Source: Miscanthus floridulus
Lineage: Eukaryota; Streptophyta; Magnoliopsida; Poales; Poaceae
Reading direction: 5' to 3'
Length of the DNA: 64,000 nucleotides
Assembly: GCF_019320115.1 (NCBI RefSeq)
Contig: NC_089584.1
Coordinates: forward strand, 80,605,922-80,669,921
Both the position numbers and the translations under genes were made by a program. Below the pieces are notes generated by a model. The model made no database searches. It saw only the letters and a program-made list of their open reading frames with translations, and had not been told where the DNA came from. Position 1 is the first letter of the stretch. Every line of letters begins with the position of its first letter. Positions 10,554 to 22,400 of this stretch are shown here, piece after piece.

Positions 10554-11200
10554 ATGGATGACCTATGGGAGCGTTCGGACTATTTGACCGCTGGAGGATT
10601 CCCACCGCTCCTTTGGGAGACACTCCAGCACTTGGGTTACACAGAGCCTCCCATGTATTACTATTGCAAGTACGATGTGAAGGGTGTACTTAAGTGCGAG
10701 ATGCACCTGCATATTACCGAGCATCCAATAAGCACTGAGTTTAGGGTTAGATGCATCCCAGCAATCAAAAGAGAACTAAGTGACACATGTCAGATTACAG
10801 CACACTGGACTCTCATGGATATCTGTTAGGAGTATGAAGCAAAGGTCAACAACACTCATGCAAGATTCTTCCTTGTGATGGATCAGACTTCTCTCATTTG
10901 GCATAAGAAGATTAAGGCAACGGAAAAGGCTAAACCCCATACACCAAAATACACTCTAATGACTATAGCCAAGTACCTACATGCCCTCGACATTCTCTAT
11001 GGAAATCAAGAACGGGAGTTAAAGATAAGGAACACTAAACTCAAGGAAGCATAAGCTGAAGTACAAACACTAAGGACGGAGCTACTCATGCTAAACTCAC
11101 AACTGTCAACCATGAGAGAAGAAAAGGAGCAATGCAAGCAAGAACTATAGAGGGCCCTTGAATGTCTAAAGGCGAGGAAAAGAAGAAAGAGGGCCTACTG
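10554..11200 (+). pseudogene. Extra ORF upstream of gag in gypsy element 2, unrecognised, broken
   Basis: From the ATG at 10554 a protein-like sequence starts MDDLWERSDYLTAGG and runs 92 codons to a TAG. The same frame continues past in-frame stops near 10827, 11052 and 11148 with good coding character. The first part is globular (FPPLLWETLQHLGYTEPP). The end (about 11010-11190) is charged with heptad-like leucines (LKIRNTKLKEA, LRTELLMLNSQL), suggesting a coiled coil. It sits between the primer-binding site and gag, where some plant gypsy lineages carry an extra ORF. I cannot name a family. Downstream 11200-11626 shows no clear coding. Confidence 0.45.
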
Positions 11201-11626
11201 AAGAATCAACCACCTACAATATCAAAGAAGACCGTTGTGGATGCAAATACCACTAGACCCTCTCGAGTTTCCTTCAGGACTGGATGCTAAGGGATATGCA
11301 TGTGAACTTCATGAGGGGACCTTCGTGAGATACAGTTCATGTAAAATAAATAATGGGAACTGTAGTAGCTAGTAGTAGTGTCTAGTATTCCGAGTAGTAG
11401 TAGTACGCCTAGTGTCGCTTTGATGTCATTAGAAGTACGAGTTATCGCGTAGCAATCACCCTAGCAGTTATTGTATGATGCACCCTTGTATCATATATGT
11501 ATGACAATTCATGTGATATAATATATTGTGTGTTTGTTTATGCATGTGTGTCTTTGCTTGCTTGTTATTTTATTGCACACAAATCGTAGAGTTCGTCTTC
11601 TCATTCTTGCTGCTCCATAGCAACAG

Positions 11627-12409
11627 ATGGAAAGGAGGTCCGATAGGATTCGGGATTGTCATGAAAAGGCTGCCGAAAGGTAGGTTCAAGAAGAAGAGGA
11701 ACTAGTTGCACCACAACCTAGAGGTAGGCAAACAAAGGCAATCATGAGCGTCGTAACCGTAGGCATGGGCATGAGCAACCATAAGAAGATAATGTTCTAA
11801 TTGTAGAAGTACATGAAGGAGGTGAAGAAGAAGTTGAGAAAAATGTTGGAAATAACCCGGTACAAGGGGAGGAACCCCTGCCACCCCTGTCAACATTGGT
11901 AGAAGTAATGGATCAACAGACATGATTATTGGAAAATCTTGAAAGAAGACATGATAATGGTAATGGACAAGGAAAAATGGTAGCATTCGTGAGGCTTCAC
12001 CCACCAACATTCGACAGTGCAGAAAGTCAGCAGATGATTGGTTATGTACCATCACTAAGAAATTAAATGCAGTATGAGCCATCGAGGAAGAAAAGGTTAC
12101 TTTAGCCACCCACCAACTGGTAGGAGCCACTGGTGAATGGTGGGAAAGATACAAAGATGCAGTTAATGAACCAAAAACTATCACATGGTAAGAATTCATG
12201 GAAGAATTCCATGAATATCACATTCTCGAAGGAATCATGGAGATAAAAGCAAAAGAATTTCATTCCTTGAGACAAGGCCCAATGACAGTAAATTAGTATA
12301 TCAGGAAGTTTATGAAGGTAGCACAATATGCACCAGAGGATGTTAACTCCGACAAGAAGAAGCAGAGATGTTTTAGGAGAGGACTCAATGCATCCCTGAG
12401 AGAACAAAT
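11627..12409 (+). pseudogene. gag of gypsy element 2, broken and cut by the CACTA insertion
   Basis: The frame starting at the ATG at 11627 (MERRSDRIRDCHEKAAER) has early stops. A clear Ty3/gypsy capsid region (Retrotrans_gag type) follows from about 12080: LVGATGEWWERYKDA, then KAKEFHSLRQGPMTV, then IRKFMKVAQYAPEDV and CFRRGLNASLREQI. At least two in-frame stops interrupt it (near 12189 and 12295). The capsid sequence stops at 12409, where the CACTA terminus begins. I did not find the rest of gag or pol on the far side, so the element is incomplete. Gag would have formed the virus-like particle. Confidence 0.75.
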
Positions 12410-12878
12410 CACTACTAGAAATATACACTTCTATGATAAACAGTTTTTGTCATCAAATGAGCCAAATTCATCATAATTTTAGTTTTGTGATGAATTTATG
12501 ATGAAAAATGATTCGTCATAGAAGTCACGTCATTCTTGTAATTCTATGATGATTCTAGAAAATCATCATAGAAGTGGATAGATCTATGACGAAAATTAAC
12601 CGTCATAGAATTGTTTTAGCATGCTTGGCAAGGGACAACCACGCTGGTGGGTGCTTTCATTGGAGATGCTTTCTACGTGTACATGCTATAGCCGGCTGCA
12701 TTGGAGATGGTTCGAGTATGTGTCACCTTCTTATTGCACAACATGGCCATCTCTGGTTCTTGCACATCTTAGGTTCTTACTGGACCACATGTCGGGACCC
12801 TATTGTTCCACATGTTAGTTTTCTATTAGCACACATGTCGTGTTGCGGTTGGGTCACGTGTCACTTCTTCATTGGGCC
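12410..12878 (+). mobile_element. CACTA (En/Spm) transposon, left terminus and subterminal region
   Basis: The terminus reads CACTACTAGAAATA, the canonical CACTA start. The next 200 bases carry the short subterminal repeats expected for transposase binding: versions of TCATAGAAGTG and TATGACGAAAA in both orientations (for example near 12431, 12514, 12567 and 12600). From about 12720 degenerate repeats built on CCACATGTC with ATTGG follow. They are interrupted at 12878 by the Tat-like element and resume at 49874. The host sequence is a gypsy gag; a 3-bp TSD would be AAT at 12407-12409. Confidence 0.75.
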
Positions 12879-14791
12879 TGTCGGAACGAAAATGCATCGA
12901 CACACGACAAGCTAGAAGGATCTGTTCGATGGAGCTAGAGATCCGCTTGGCTTCAACGTAGGGATAACCGATCCTATGTATTCCTCCCGAGACGTGCCAG
13001 TCAATTTGACCCGGCAAATGACAAGGAGAGAAAGTTTATTAGTAATTTAAGGTGGAACATGCTGGTCTGTGCCCAGATAGTTCCAAGTGTGCTGCTTCGG
13101 GAGCAGCCAGACGGAAAAAATGACTAAATAGCGATACGCACAGAAATTGGTTGTTATAGATTGTAAAGCTCGTGGGTAGCGATTTATTTTATGTTGACAG
13201 GTATAGTACACGTAGATGTAAATGAGATCATCAGCTAGGTAGATATTACCAGTATGAATCATTGAGCCAATGAATCTAATCAAGAAAGGATATAGCATGC
13301 AAACAAATCGACTATCTAATACAAATGGACCTACAAACGCTCTGAATCTAATCTGTTACCATCAACAGTGAGGTTCGACCGATTTGATGGCAGCTATGAT
13401 GATAATAACAAACTAAAACCGAAGAATCAGTAAAACCATCTATACTTCGATAGGCTTTCTGAAAGACATGATATACATGAAGGCTCAGATGAATCGGCTG
13501 AAATAGTCGATTTAGGTGAAAAGGGACTACAGTGTGTGAACAATCGACTATTTCACATGGACAAACCAATGGGCTCTTCAGACTTAACCTACTATCTCTA
13601 ACAGTGGGGTTCGATCAGATTGATGTTGCCGTGATAAAGACAACAAATCAAACCCATAAAGTACACAGATCTATTCATGCTTAATACAATCATGAACACA
13701 CACTATAGGCGTTAAAGCATAGGCGATCGGCTATTTAGCCGATACAGGCATAGCAAACAGTTAAGGTCATGCCTAATCGAGAAAAAATCTACTAACTAGC
13801 ATCCTCCACAATCTACAGTGCCATCAGTGGTTATCGACCAGATCGTTACAGCCATAATAGCGAACTATAGACCAAATTTAACTAACCAGCAAACCTCTTC
13901 AAGATCATACATGCCTTAACTGCGTACTATGCACGATCAAGATTGAAATAGAACAGCCGATGAAACATAACCCGTCACATAGAGTAAGAAACATCATGTT
14001 GTGACAAAGCAAATGACAGACTAAAAGGATATGAGGCCAATCTAGATCGATCTCGACCGGGCAAATTGATGTTGCTGCAAACTAATATCAATAAGAACAT
14101 CAGCAATATCGGTAACTTAATGAATCTACCCTAAGGATGCCACCCTTAGGTAGAGCCGATAACTTGACCTTAATCTAATTCGAGCAGTGGAGGTCGACTG
14201 GATCGATGTAGCCATACTTGAACTAGACAAGAGTCGATAACTGGCTTATACTAGCGTTTGTAGTGGAGGTTAACCGGATCGATGCAGCTGTACAAATCAA
14301 AGTATAAGCCATGATGGTACTTATAGACAAGCCGAAGGTCGGCCGAACCGATGCAGCCCTACTTGCGGAAGAACTCGCCGAGATCTACTCTACTCCTACT
14401 CCTAAGGGTTGGCCAGAGCTAAAAAAAGGTAAGTTGTATTTGATTGATTGGATGTCCTTTTTACAATGGCCGGGGTCCAATATTTATACCCAGAGCCTAA
14501 ACATGAATCCTACTCAAGTACAACTCATTATAATATTTGGTATAAAAGAAAACATTCCTAACTTAAGATAACTTGGACCCTAATCTTTCCCTTTTTGTAG
14601 AAACCAATATGTATTTCTCGATGCCAATCGTAGCTCATTATCGTTATCTACTGACATCATTCAAAGAAAGCCAATTCTAGTGTCGCATTTGAATCAGCTG
14701 ATATCGATCCTCATGCAATCGATTCCTTGATCGATGCAATTTTGGAAGCTTTGAGTTCCCGCATTCTTTTTCCCAAATTTTGGTGTAAACA
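12879..14791 (-). repeat. 3' LTR of the Tat-like element (left copy)
   Basis: Starts TGTCGGAACGAAAATGC and ends TTTGGTGTAAACA on the plus strand (TG...CA on both). The right copy (47963-49873) is nearly the same length and collinear, with scattered substitutions. It contains many ATCGGCT/AGCCGAT words, including a hairpin at 13726-13743. TATAAATA lies on the minus strand at 14481-14488. Small open frames inside are not supported as genes. Confidence 0.9.
14481..14488 (-). promoter_or_regulatory. TATA box in the left Tat-like LTR
   Basis: Plus strand TATTTATA reads TATAAATA on the coding strand; the right LTR has the same motif at 49564-49571. The orientation agrees with minus-strand gag. Confidence 0.55.
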
Positions 14792-14811
14792 CATGCCCCC
14801 CAATTTTGAGA
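14792..14811 (-). other. Polypurine tract of the Tat-like element
   Basis: On the minus strand CAAAATTGGGGGGCATG precedes the LTR start TGTTTACACC. This fixes the element's orientation and the inner edge of its 3' LTR. Confidence 0.75.
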
Positions 14812-14911
14812 TAAAATGATTTATTCCAAAATTCCTATTTATCTATTTACCACATTGCAACAATTTTGTTCCAAGATATATGCGTGACTCCTGACTTCCC
14901 AGTCTGAGTCT

Positions 14912-14920
14912 TATATAATA
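14912..14920 (+). promoter_or_regulatory. TATA-like site for the antisense plant-mobile-domain gene
   Basis: TATATAATA lies on the plus strand about 190 bases upstream of the first ATG (15109) of the antisense gene, just inside the Tat-like element's 3' end. It would drive transcription opposite to gag. Inferred from spacing and motif only. Confidence 0.45.
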
Positions 14921-15108
14921 TCCCAATAGTATCTTTTCCAACTCACTCGGCCCGTTTGCTTTCCCCTTCTTTCTTGAGCAAGTCTTAACAGCCGATGCTG
15001 CCATCGCCAAAGCCTCAACCCTAGCAAACCTCCTGCCCCATCAAGCATTCATTAGAGCGATCTTCCTTAGATTCAAATCCATTTCGACTGTAGTGGCGAC
15101 CGACGACC

Positions 15109-15660
15109 ATGTCCCTGAGGTATGCTTTCGAGTTCCCATTCTCCAAGTATCAGCCGCTATTCTGCATTTCCCTATTCCTCAATTTTATTTTATCCGATTT
15201 CTAGGAAATGAGAAATGAAATCTTGATTTTATCAGCTAGTGCTCCCAATGTCTATTTTCTTGGGCCTATGGGTGACCCTAATCCATCTGATTTTATCTGT
15301 CAAGAAACCAACCAAATCCCCTTCAAACAATCTATAGTGGATTCATCTTCCTGAAACACCAAGACTCCCTTCAGAAACTATCCCAAAATGCCTAAGGGAT
15401 GGAGAAATTGGTTTCATAGGGTGTTCGAGAAAAAGGGTGCAGATTGGGAGCTTTATAATCTGAATCAATGCTTGACACTTTCATTGTCTAGAATGGAGTG
15501 GAAAGATCCACTCCTGATCTCTGCATCTCATTTCTGGTCCAACACCCTAAATGCCTTCATTTTTTGTCATGGCCCAATGACCATCACTTTAGCCGATGTT
15601 TATATGCTGACCGGCCTCAGAATAACAGGATCGATGCAGCCTTATGACTTCTTAAATGCT
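15109..15660 (+). pseudogene. Antisense plant mobile domain (PMD) gene, 5' part
   Basis: A short first exon (ATG 15109, donor GAG|GTATGC at 15120) leads to a second exon from 15205 (acceptor TTTCTAG). The protein is plant mobile domain like (PF10536; MAIN/MAIL1 and long PP7-type proteins, which act in gene silencing): WRNWFHRVF, DWELYNLNQCL, DPLLISASHFWSNTLNAF, then GPMTITLADVYMLTGLRITG. One in-frame TGA occurs near 15352. The frame is cut at codon GCT (15660) by the small LTR element; it resumes at 40128 in the same phase. It lies antisense to gag. Extra antisense ORFs with this domain are reported in Tat-lineage elements, so this is probably element cargo rather than a host gene. Confidence 0.7.
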
Positions 15661-15671
15661 TGTGGGGGTAC

Positions 15672-16459
15672 TAATGTAGACGGGGATTCCGATCTTCCAT
15701 TAGGTGATGGTAACTATCGTTGTGGCAGAGAATGACACACCGATCCGGCTTCAGATCGAAAGATTGAACCCTGCAATCTTAGCACCACAGCTCCTCTAGT
15801 TATCAACCGAGTCATGGACTAGGTTGACCTCGCCAAGAAGGCTAATCCCTGCCTGCGTAACAAAGAACACAAGCAAGAACAAGAAAGAACGCAACCAAAT
15901 TGTAGATGAATGATTAAACTCACGAAGTTGGGGTCTCACAAACCGATGAACGGCAAAACTGTTCTTGATAGATTAATCTAAGCAAAACCCGAACCCTAAT
16001 GGAGGGGCGGTGGCTGTTTATGAAGACACTAGGGTCGTGCAAGACCCCTGGATGCGCCCCTAATGGGCCCAAACTCGATACATGGTCCAACGGACCAAAA
16101 GACGGTGTCGCAGCACCCTGGCAGATTCTGGATGCTGACTTGTTTCGACAATTCCTGTTGATTCCGAATAGCTTTTGACGTGAAACCATTTGGATTGGCT
16201 TCCTTATCAAATTATCTTTCCATCCATATGTGGATCATCAAAAACAGATTCCGGATGCGTCCTTGGTGACCAGTTTAAGGCAGACTGGTCCTGGATTCCA
16301 AGGCAGAGTCGAACTTGAGTTGCTTTGGGCCTCCACCTCGGGGACTCGAAACGAATTAGCCTCGGGCCTACTTCTTGACTTGGACACCCTTGCTGGCCTC
16401 CTTCCCCTCCATCCCATGTGCCAAACATGGTCATATGCATGGGTGTTATGTCCTCATCA
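15672..16459 (-). mobile_element. Solo LTR of a CRM-type gypsy element
   Basis: The sequence is collinear with the CRM-type LTRs at 18931-19842 and 25757-26670: it starts TAATGTAGACGGGGATTCC and ends TTATGTCCTCATCA. Flanking bases GGTAC (15667-15671) and AGTAC (16460-16464) give a 4-bp perfect, 5-bp imperfect TSD. No internal region is present, so it is a solo LTR left by recombination between two LTRs. Its 3' half differs more from the other copies, so it may be an older or separate subfamily. Confidence 0.8.
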
Positions 16460-16618
16460 AGTACGGCCCCCGGTATTCTCAAGACAAGACATGGGTCGCA
16501 CCATCAGAGGTGGCCCAGCCCACAAGATCAAGGCGTGCACGGCGCTGCTCGGCGTGCACCGCAAGACATTGTATAATACCAAATAGGATACTTTACTTGT
16601 AACCCTGTCCCTCCAGAC

Positions 16619-16625
16619 TATATAA
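16619..16625 (+). promoter_or_regulatory. TATA box in the small element's 5' LTR
   Basis: TATATAA followed by GGAGAGG; the 3' LTR has the same at 39888-39894. Confidence 0.65.
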
Positions 16626-16863
16626 GGAGAGGTAGGGGTCCCCTAGCAGACATGATCCATCTAGATCTATCTACTACATCTCAATACAATACACCAAAGA
16701 CACAGGACATAGGGTATTATGTCGATCAGACGGCCCAAACCTATCTAAATCGCTGTCTCTACACCTTGTGTCACCATCCGGTTCCTGATTACACGCACCC
16801 CCACCGACAAATCTACCATCGTGGGATACCCCTCGGTGGACTGCCGATGATATTTTGTCAACA

Positions 16864-16885
16864 GTTGGTGTGCCAGGTAGGGGTG
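16864..16885 (+). other. Primer-binding site of the small non-autonomous element
   Basis: GTTGGTGTGCCAGGTAGGGG begins one base after the LTR end. TGGCGCGCCAGGTAGGGG-type sites are usual in Tat-group gypsy elements of grasses, which suggests the helper lineage. The following 16886-17679 holds short frames but no recognisable gag. Confidence 0.65.
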
Positions 16886-17679
16886 TGTGCTTGATCCATG
16901 GTGAGCTAGATGGACCTCAAATCAACAGCGCGTTCTCGTCATCAATCTCATGGAGATCCATGCCGGTCGACGATGATGATTCATCGTTGCCTACATTAGC
17001 CCCCGCAACAGCAGATCCAATCTTAGAACCACCTCCGAGGTCATCTTCACTAACAACACACCACCTGTCAGGTGCTCGCCGTCAATGCTAACCAGATAAT
17101 GCCATACGCCACCGACCAGACGCTCCATCCAAAGATAAGTCATGCTTTAATATTTTTCTAAATATTCTCCAGTATCCATATATCACCATAATGTTTCTGC
17201 AATCTGTTTTCTCCATATTTGCTCTCCAAACGATTTTCCAAACCCCCGAACAGTCATGTTGATGCTCGGATGCCTCCAGAGATGGCCCTATCTCCGACTC
17301 TTCCCTACACATGCACGAGCGTCTGCCCTCTACATTATGGGTGGTCGACAACGGCTCCTTAGCGATGCTTGTTCCTCCTACACGTGCATGGGCTCCGCGC
17401 TCGACGTTATCGACTATGGGCTAGCTAGGGCTGGAGACTCAGCTACACACTAACTGGTCAGGTGGTTTATATTAAATATAAATACATCTTCACTCCAACT
17501 AATCGCTAAGCTACATACACTATTTTTTTCTCCAGAGTTCATTTATTTTTACATCATGTACTACCCATTCTACATGTTTGTATTGCAGGGTCATTGTTTA
17601 GGTGATCGGACCACCTGGTGCTCGGACTTTTCCACTGATCAACTGGTCAGACCGCTTGGTTCATCGACTTCGTCGCTGA

Positions 17680-18930
17680 TGAAAGGATCAAGATGCCCAA
17701 GAGGGGGGTGAATTGGGCTCATTCTAAATTTTCTTGCAATAATTAAGACCTACGGTTAGCCCAATTAACCCCTTATGCCTAGAAAGGTGTTTCTAATAAT
17801 CTAACGCACAAAGGACTTGCAACCTATGTTCCAAACTTACTCTAGCATGGCAATTCTATGAATGTAAAAACAAGTATTGAATTGCTCAAAGTAAATGCTT
17901 AAAGTAAATGCTCAAAGTAAATAGAGAGAGAGGAACGCGGCGATGTTTTGCCGAGGTATCGGAGAGTCGCCACTCCCCACTAGTCCTCGTTGGAGCACCC
18001 GCGCAAGGGCGTAGCTCCCCCTTGATCCGCGCAAGGATCAAGTGCTCTCTACGGGTTGATTCTTCGACACTCCATCACGGTGAATCATCCACAACCGCTC
18101 ACAACTTGAGTTGGGTCACCCACAAGCTCCGCCAGGTGATGACCAAGCTCCCAATCACCACCAAGCCGTCTAGGTGATGGCGATCACCAAGAGTAACAAG
18201 CACGAACTCTCACTTGACCACGCGAAGCCTAATGAGAACGGTGGATGCACACTTTGCTACTCTTGATTCACTAATGAGGCTACTCTATTGGATTCTCAAA
18301 TCTCAATCACCTCACTAGGACCTTGCTCTTCTTGGCACTCACAAAGGTGTTTCTCAGCTGTTGGAATGAGCAAAAGTGACTCCACACACGAGTGTAGCTT
18401 CTATTTATAAGGCAGCCTAAAAAACGAACCGTTATGTGCCTCTGCAAGGTGACCGGATGCTCCAGTCATGTTGACCGGACGCTCCGGTCAGTTCAACCCA
18501 CACACCAGTGTTTAAGTGTTGACCGGACGCAGGCAGTGTTCGATCATCACTGATCGGACGCGTCCGGTCGCATTAAACCCTCACTGGAACCTTACTGTAC
18601 TCGACCGGACGCTGAACCCCCAGGGTCCGGTCAGTACTGACCGGTGGCGTCCGGTCGTAGAATTCCTTCTCTGGAACCTTACTAGAGTCGATCGGACGCT
18701 GGTTCTCAGCATCTGGTCACTCGACCACTCAGTGTCCGGTCGCATCGAACGCAATCTCCTTGGTCAAATGAACTGACCAGACCCTGCGGCAGCATCCAGT
18801 CACACCGGAGCCAGCGTCCGGTCAGTATTTGACCCTCCATTCACTTCCAACTTGTGATCATACGTGAATGAAGTTTGCTCCAATGGATCTAAGGGCTTTG
18901 TAGGAGCTACCTAGTGCTAGACTTAGCAAG
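17680..18930 (-). repeat. 3' LTR of the copia element, first part (continues at 26676-27005)
   Basis: Begins TGAAAGGATCAAGATGCCC as does the right LTR at 36782. It carries several copies of GACCGGACGC/GCGTCCGGTC between about 18449 and 18830, and TATAAAT on minus at 18403-18409. The CRM element inserted after GCAAG at 18926-18930. Confidence 0.9.
18472..18490. repeat. Palindrome TGACCGGA-CGC-TCCGGTCA in copia LTR
   Basis: Perfect 8-bp arms with a CGC centre; the same palindrome lies at 37526-37544 in the other LTR. Partial copies (GACCGGACGCT, GCGTCCGGTC) recur through 18449-18830, 37508-37910 and 30785-31080. Possibly a regulatory binding site or a remnant of short repeat expansion; no function is shown. 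Confidence 0.7.
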
Positions 18931-19842
18931 TAATGGAGACGGGGATCCCAATCTTCCGTCAGGTGATGGTAACTATCGTTGTGGCGGAGAATGGCACACC
19001 GATCCGGCTTCAGATCGAAAGATCGAACCCTACAATCTTAGCACCATAGCTCCTCTGGTTATCAACCGAGTCACAGACCAGGTTGACCTCGCCAAGAAGG
19101 CTAATCCCTGCTTGCGCAATGAAGAACACAAGCAAGAACAAGAAAGAACGCAACCAAATTGCAGATGAATGATTAAACTCACGAAGTTAGGGTCTCACAA
19201 ACCGATGAACGGCAAAACTGTTCTTGACAGATTAATCTAAGCAAAACCCAAACCCTAATGGAGGGGTGGCGGCTATTTATGAAGACTCTAGGGTTGTGCA
19301 AGACCCCTGGGTGCACCCCTAATGGGCCCAAACTCGATACATAGTCCAACAGACTAAAAGACGGTGTCGTAGCACCCTGGCAGATTCTGGATGCTGACTT
19401 ATTTCGATGATTCCCATTGATTCCGAACAGATTTTAATGTGAAACCACTTGGATTGGCTTTCTTATCAAATTAGCTTTCCATCCATATGTGGATCATCGA
19501 AAATGGAGTCTAGATGCATCTTGGGTGACCAGTTTAAGGCAGACTGGTCCTGGAGGCCGAGACAGACTCGAATTCTTGTTGGACTGGGCCTCTGGCTTGT
19601 GTTGGACGTCCTTGCTGGTCATCATCACCTCCACCACTTCCTCTAAGTCCTTCATGACCCTCTCCAATGTTCCTAAGCAAGATAACATCATTAGGTAGTA
19701 GTCTATTCTCAAAAGTATGAAAAGTATCGCTTAAGAACGAGCTCACCTCTAAATTAAGTTGTTGCTTTCGAGCCCGGGTCATTGGACCTTGCATGACGGT
19801 TGGAGGATCAGCTGGTACATCCGAAGGAGTGATTCTTCATCA
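18931..19842 (-). repeat. 3' LTR of the CRM-type element
   Basis: Collinear with 25757-26670. Its inner edge is marked on the minus strand by the purine tract GAGGGGGAGGATGA (19841-19854 region) just before TGATGAAGAATCACTCC. The end of the polyprotein (19779) lies inside this LTR. Confidence 0.9.
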
Positions 19843-20909
19843 TCCTCCCCCTCTTGAATTGGAGTCGTCCTCGACTCAAGCTCATCTTCTTCTCCCAAAT
19901 AAGGTTTCAAATCTATAATGTTAAATGTGGGACTAACCCCGAACTCGGGTGACAACTCAAGTTTGTATGCATTATCATTTATTTTCTCAATAATCTTATA
20001 AGGTCCAGCTGCTCTTGGCATTAATTTAGACTTACGCAGCTCAGGAAATCTATCTTTTCTCAAATGTAACCAAACCAAATCACCCGGTTCAAGTTTAATC
20101 TCTTTTCTACCTTTACTACCAACAATTCTATACTTTTCATTCATTCTTTCAATATTTACTTTAGTTGTTTCATGCAACTTACAAATAAAATCTGCACGCT
20201 CTCTAGCATCACTATGTATTCTCTCAGTGGTAGGTAAAGGCAAAAGATCAATAGGAGCACGGGGGTTAAAACCATACACTACCTGAAAAGGACTTACCTT
20301 GGTGGTTGAATGTTCCGCCCTGTTATATGCAAACTCCACATGTGGCAAACACTCTTCCCACATCTTCAAATTGCGCTTCAAAATGGCTCTCAACATGGTG
20401 GACAATGTTCAATTCACAATCTCAGTTTGCCCATCAGTTTGGGGATGACATGTTGTAGAAAACAGCAGCTTGGTCCCCAATTTATTCCACAACATGAGCC
20501 AAAAATGACTCAAGAATTTTGCATCGCGATCTGAAATAATAGTAGAAGGCATACCATGCAAGCGAACGATTTCTTGAAAGAAAAGGTCAGCAATATGAAC
20601 AGCATCGTCGCTCTTATGACAAGGAATAAAATGTGCCATCTTAGAAAAACGATCAACCACCACAAAAATACTATCCCTCCCCCTCTTAGTCCTTGGCAAA
20701 CCCAATACAAAGTCCATAGATATATCAGCCCAAGGAGTAGAAGGAACAAGAAGAGGCATATACAAACCATGTGGGTTCAACCGTGACTTAGCTTTTTGAC
20801 ATGTGGTGCACCGAGCCACGTACCGCTCCACATCACGCCTCATCCTAGGCCAAAAGAAGTGTGTGGACAGCACCTCCTCCGTCTTCTTGGCACCAAAATG
20901 TCCCATCAA
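19779..20909 (-). pseudogene. CRM-type integrase with C-terminal extension, one in-frame stop
   Basis: Reading from 20909, the integrase has the second half of its zinc finger ([10 protein letters not shown]), then the catalytic core: the D of [11 protein letters not shown], the D of [11 protein letters not shown] and the E of [13 protein letters not shown] right after EIVN (20406-20408) replaces what is probably Arg in VNRTLS, a CpG C-to-T change. After it come MWEECLPHVEFAYNRAEHS, the GPY/F-like LMPRAAGPYKIIEKIN and the tail FNIIDLKPYLGEEDE. The C-terminus crosses into the LTR, where CRM elements carry a targeting (CR) motif rather than a classic chromodomain. The product would insert element DNA into chromatin. 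Confidence 0.85.
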
Positions 20910-22400
20910 TCCGCCTCCATGTGCCTCCTACAACAACAAAAGACGAACGGAACCAACTAGAATGCATAGGCGGTTAGCTCTAAACAAAAACCCATCATTG
21001 ATCATAAACTTATTCCATGCACGTCCCTCTCTACAATTAAGCAACACATCCTTAAAATCAGGATCAAACGCATATTGTTCTTTAATGGATTGAAGACCAA
21101 AAATCCGGCAATCAAGTTGGGACAACAATGTATATCTTCTAGACAAAGCATTAGCAATCACATTAGCCTTCCCTTTCTTGTGTTTGATAATATAAGGAAA
21201 AGATTCAATAAATTCAACCCATTTAGCATGCTTACGATTCAGATTATTTTGAGAGCGAAGATACTTAAGCGATTCATGATCAGAATGAATAACAAATTCT
21301 TTAGGCCACAAATAATGATGCCACGTCTCTAAAGAACGAACAAGTGCATACAATTCTTTATCATACGTGGAATAATTAAGAATAGGACCATGCAATTTTT
21401 CACTAAAGTAAGCAACTGGTTTACCATCTTGCATCAAAATACCACCAATGCCAACTCCACTAGCATCACATTCTAGCTCAAAAGTCTTACCAAAGTTTGG
21501 AAGTTGCAGCAATGGTGCATGTGTAAGCTTGTCCTTCAAAGTGTCAAAGGACTCCTCTTGTGCCTCTCCCCAATGAAACACCACTCATTTCTTCATCAAT
21601 TCATGCAATGGGGCAGCAATGGTGCTGAAATCTTTGACAAAACAGCGGTAGAATCCTATAAGACCAAGAAAACTCCTCACCTGTGTGATGGTTTGGAGAA
21701 CCAGCAAGCTCTTTATGGCTTCAATTTTCATCTCGTCCACCTCAATTCCCTGTGGAGTTACAACATAACCAAGAAAATAAACTCGATTCGTGCAAAAGAT
21801 GCACTTCTCAAGGTTACCAAATAGATGTGCATCACGTAAAGCATTAAAAACAGCACGTAAGTGATCCATATATTCATCAAAAGATTTGCTATAAATCAAT
21901 ATATCATCAAAGTAAACTACCACAAAATGTCCAATAAAAGCTCTTAAAACCTCATTCATTAAGCGCATGAAAGTGCTAGGTGCATTTGTCAAACCAAAAG
22001 GCATTACTAACCACTCATACAACCCGAATTTAGTTTTAAACGTAGTTTTCCATTCATCTTCAAGTTTCATTCTAATTTGGTGGTAGCCACTTTGCAAGTC
22101 AATCTTGGTGAAAATTATAGAACCACACAACTCATTTAGCATGTCGTCTAGCCTAGGAATAGGATGACGATACCGAATAGTAATATTATTGATGGCTCTA
22201 CAATCAACACACATACGCCAAGTTCCATCTTTCTTAGGAACCAAAAGTACAGGAACGGCACAAGGACTAAGGCTTTCATGTACATACCCGTGGTCCAAAA
22301 GGTCTTGGACTTGTCGCTGAATTTCCTTAGTCTCCTCAGGATTGGTTCAATAAGCAGCACAGTTGGGCAAGGTTGCTCTCGGAATCAAATCGATTTGATG
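20910..22400 (-). pseudogene. CRM-type reverse transcriptase and RNase H, interrupted
   Basis: The reverse transcriptase part (22298-21585) has [45 protein letters not shown] and the catalytic [15 protein letters not shown] stop (TGA at about 21585) precedes [13 protein letters not shown]. RNase H follows (21584-20928) with [26 protein letters not shown] and [11 protein letters not shown], then the tether region ending [13 protein letters not shown]. Another stop near 22334 lies upstream of the fingers. These enzymes copy element RNA to DNA and remove the RNA strand. Catalytic motifs are intact, but stops make the copy non-autonomous. Confidence 0.85.

Larger units (their letters stand above)
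15661..16863 (+). repeat. 5' LTR of the small non-autonomous element, interrupted by a solo LTR
   Basis: The first 11 bases (TGTGGGGGTAC, 15661-15671) are separated from the rest (16465-16863) by the solo CRM-type LTR and its GTAC duplication. The joined LTR matches 39713-40122 in length and content. A TATATAA box lies at 16619-16625, followed by a leader with GATCCATCTAGATC. Ends with TTGTCAACA. Confidence 0.85.
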
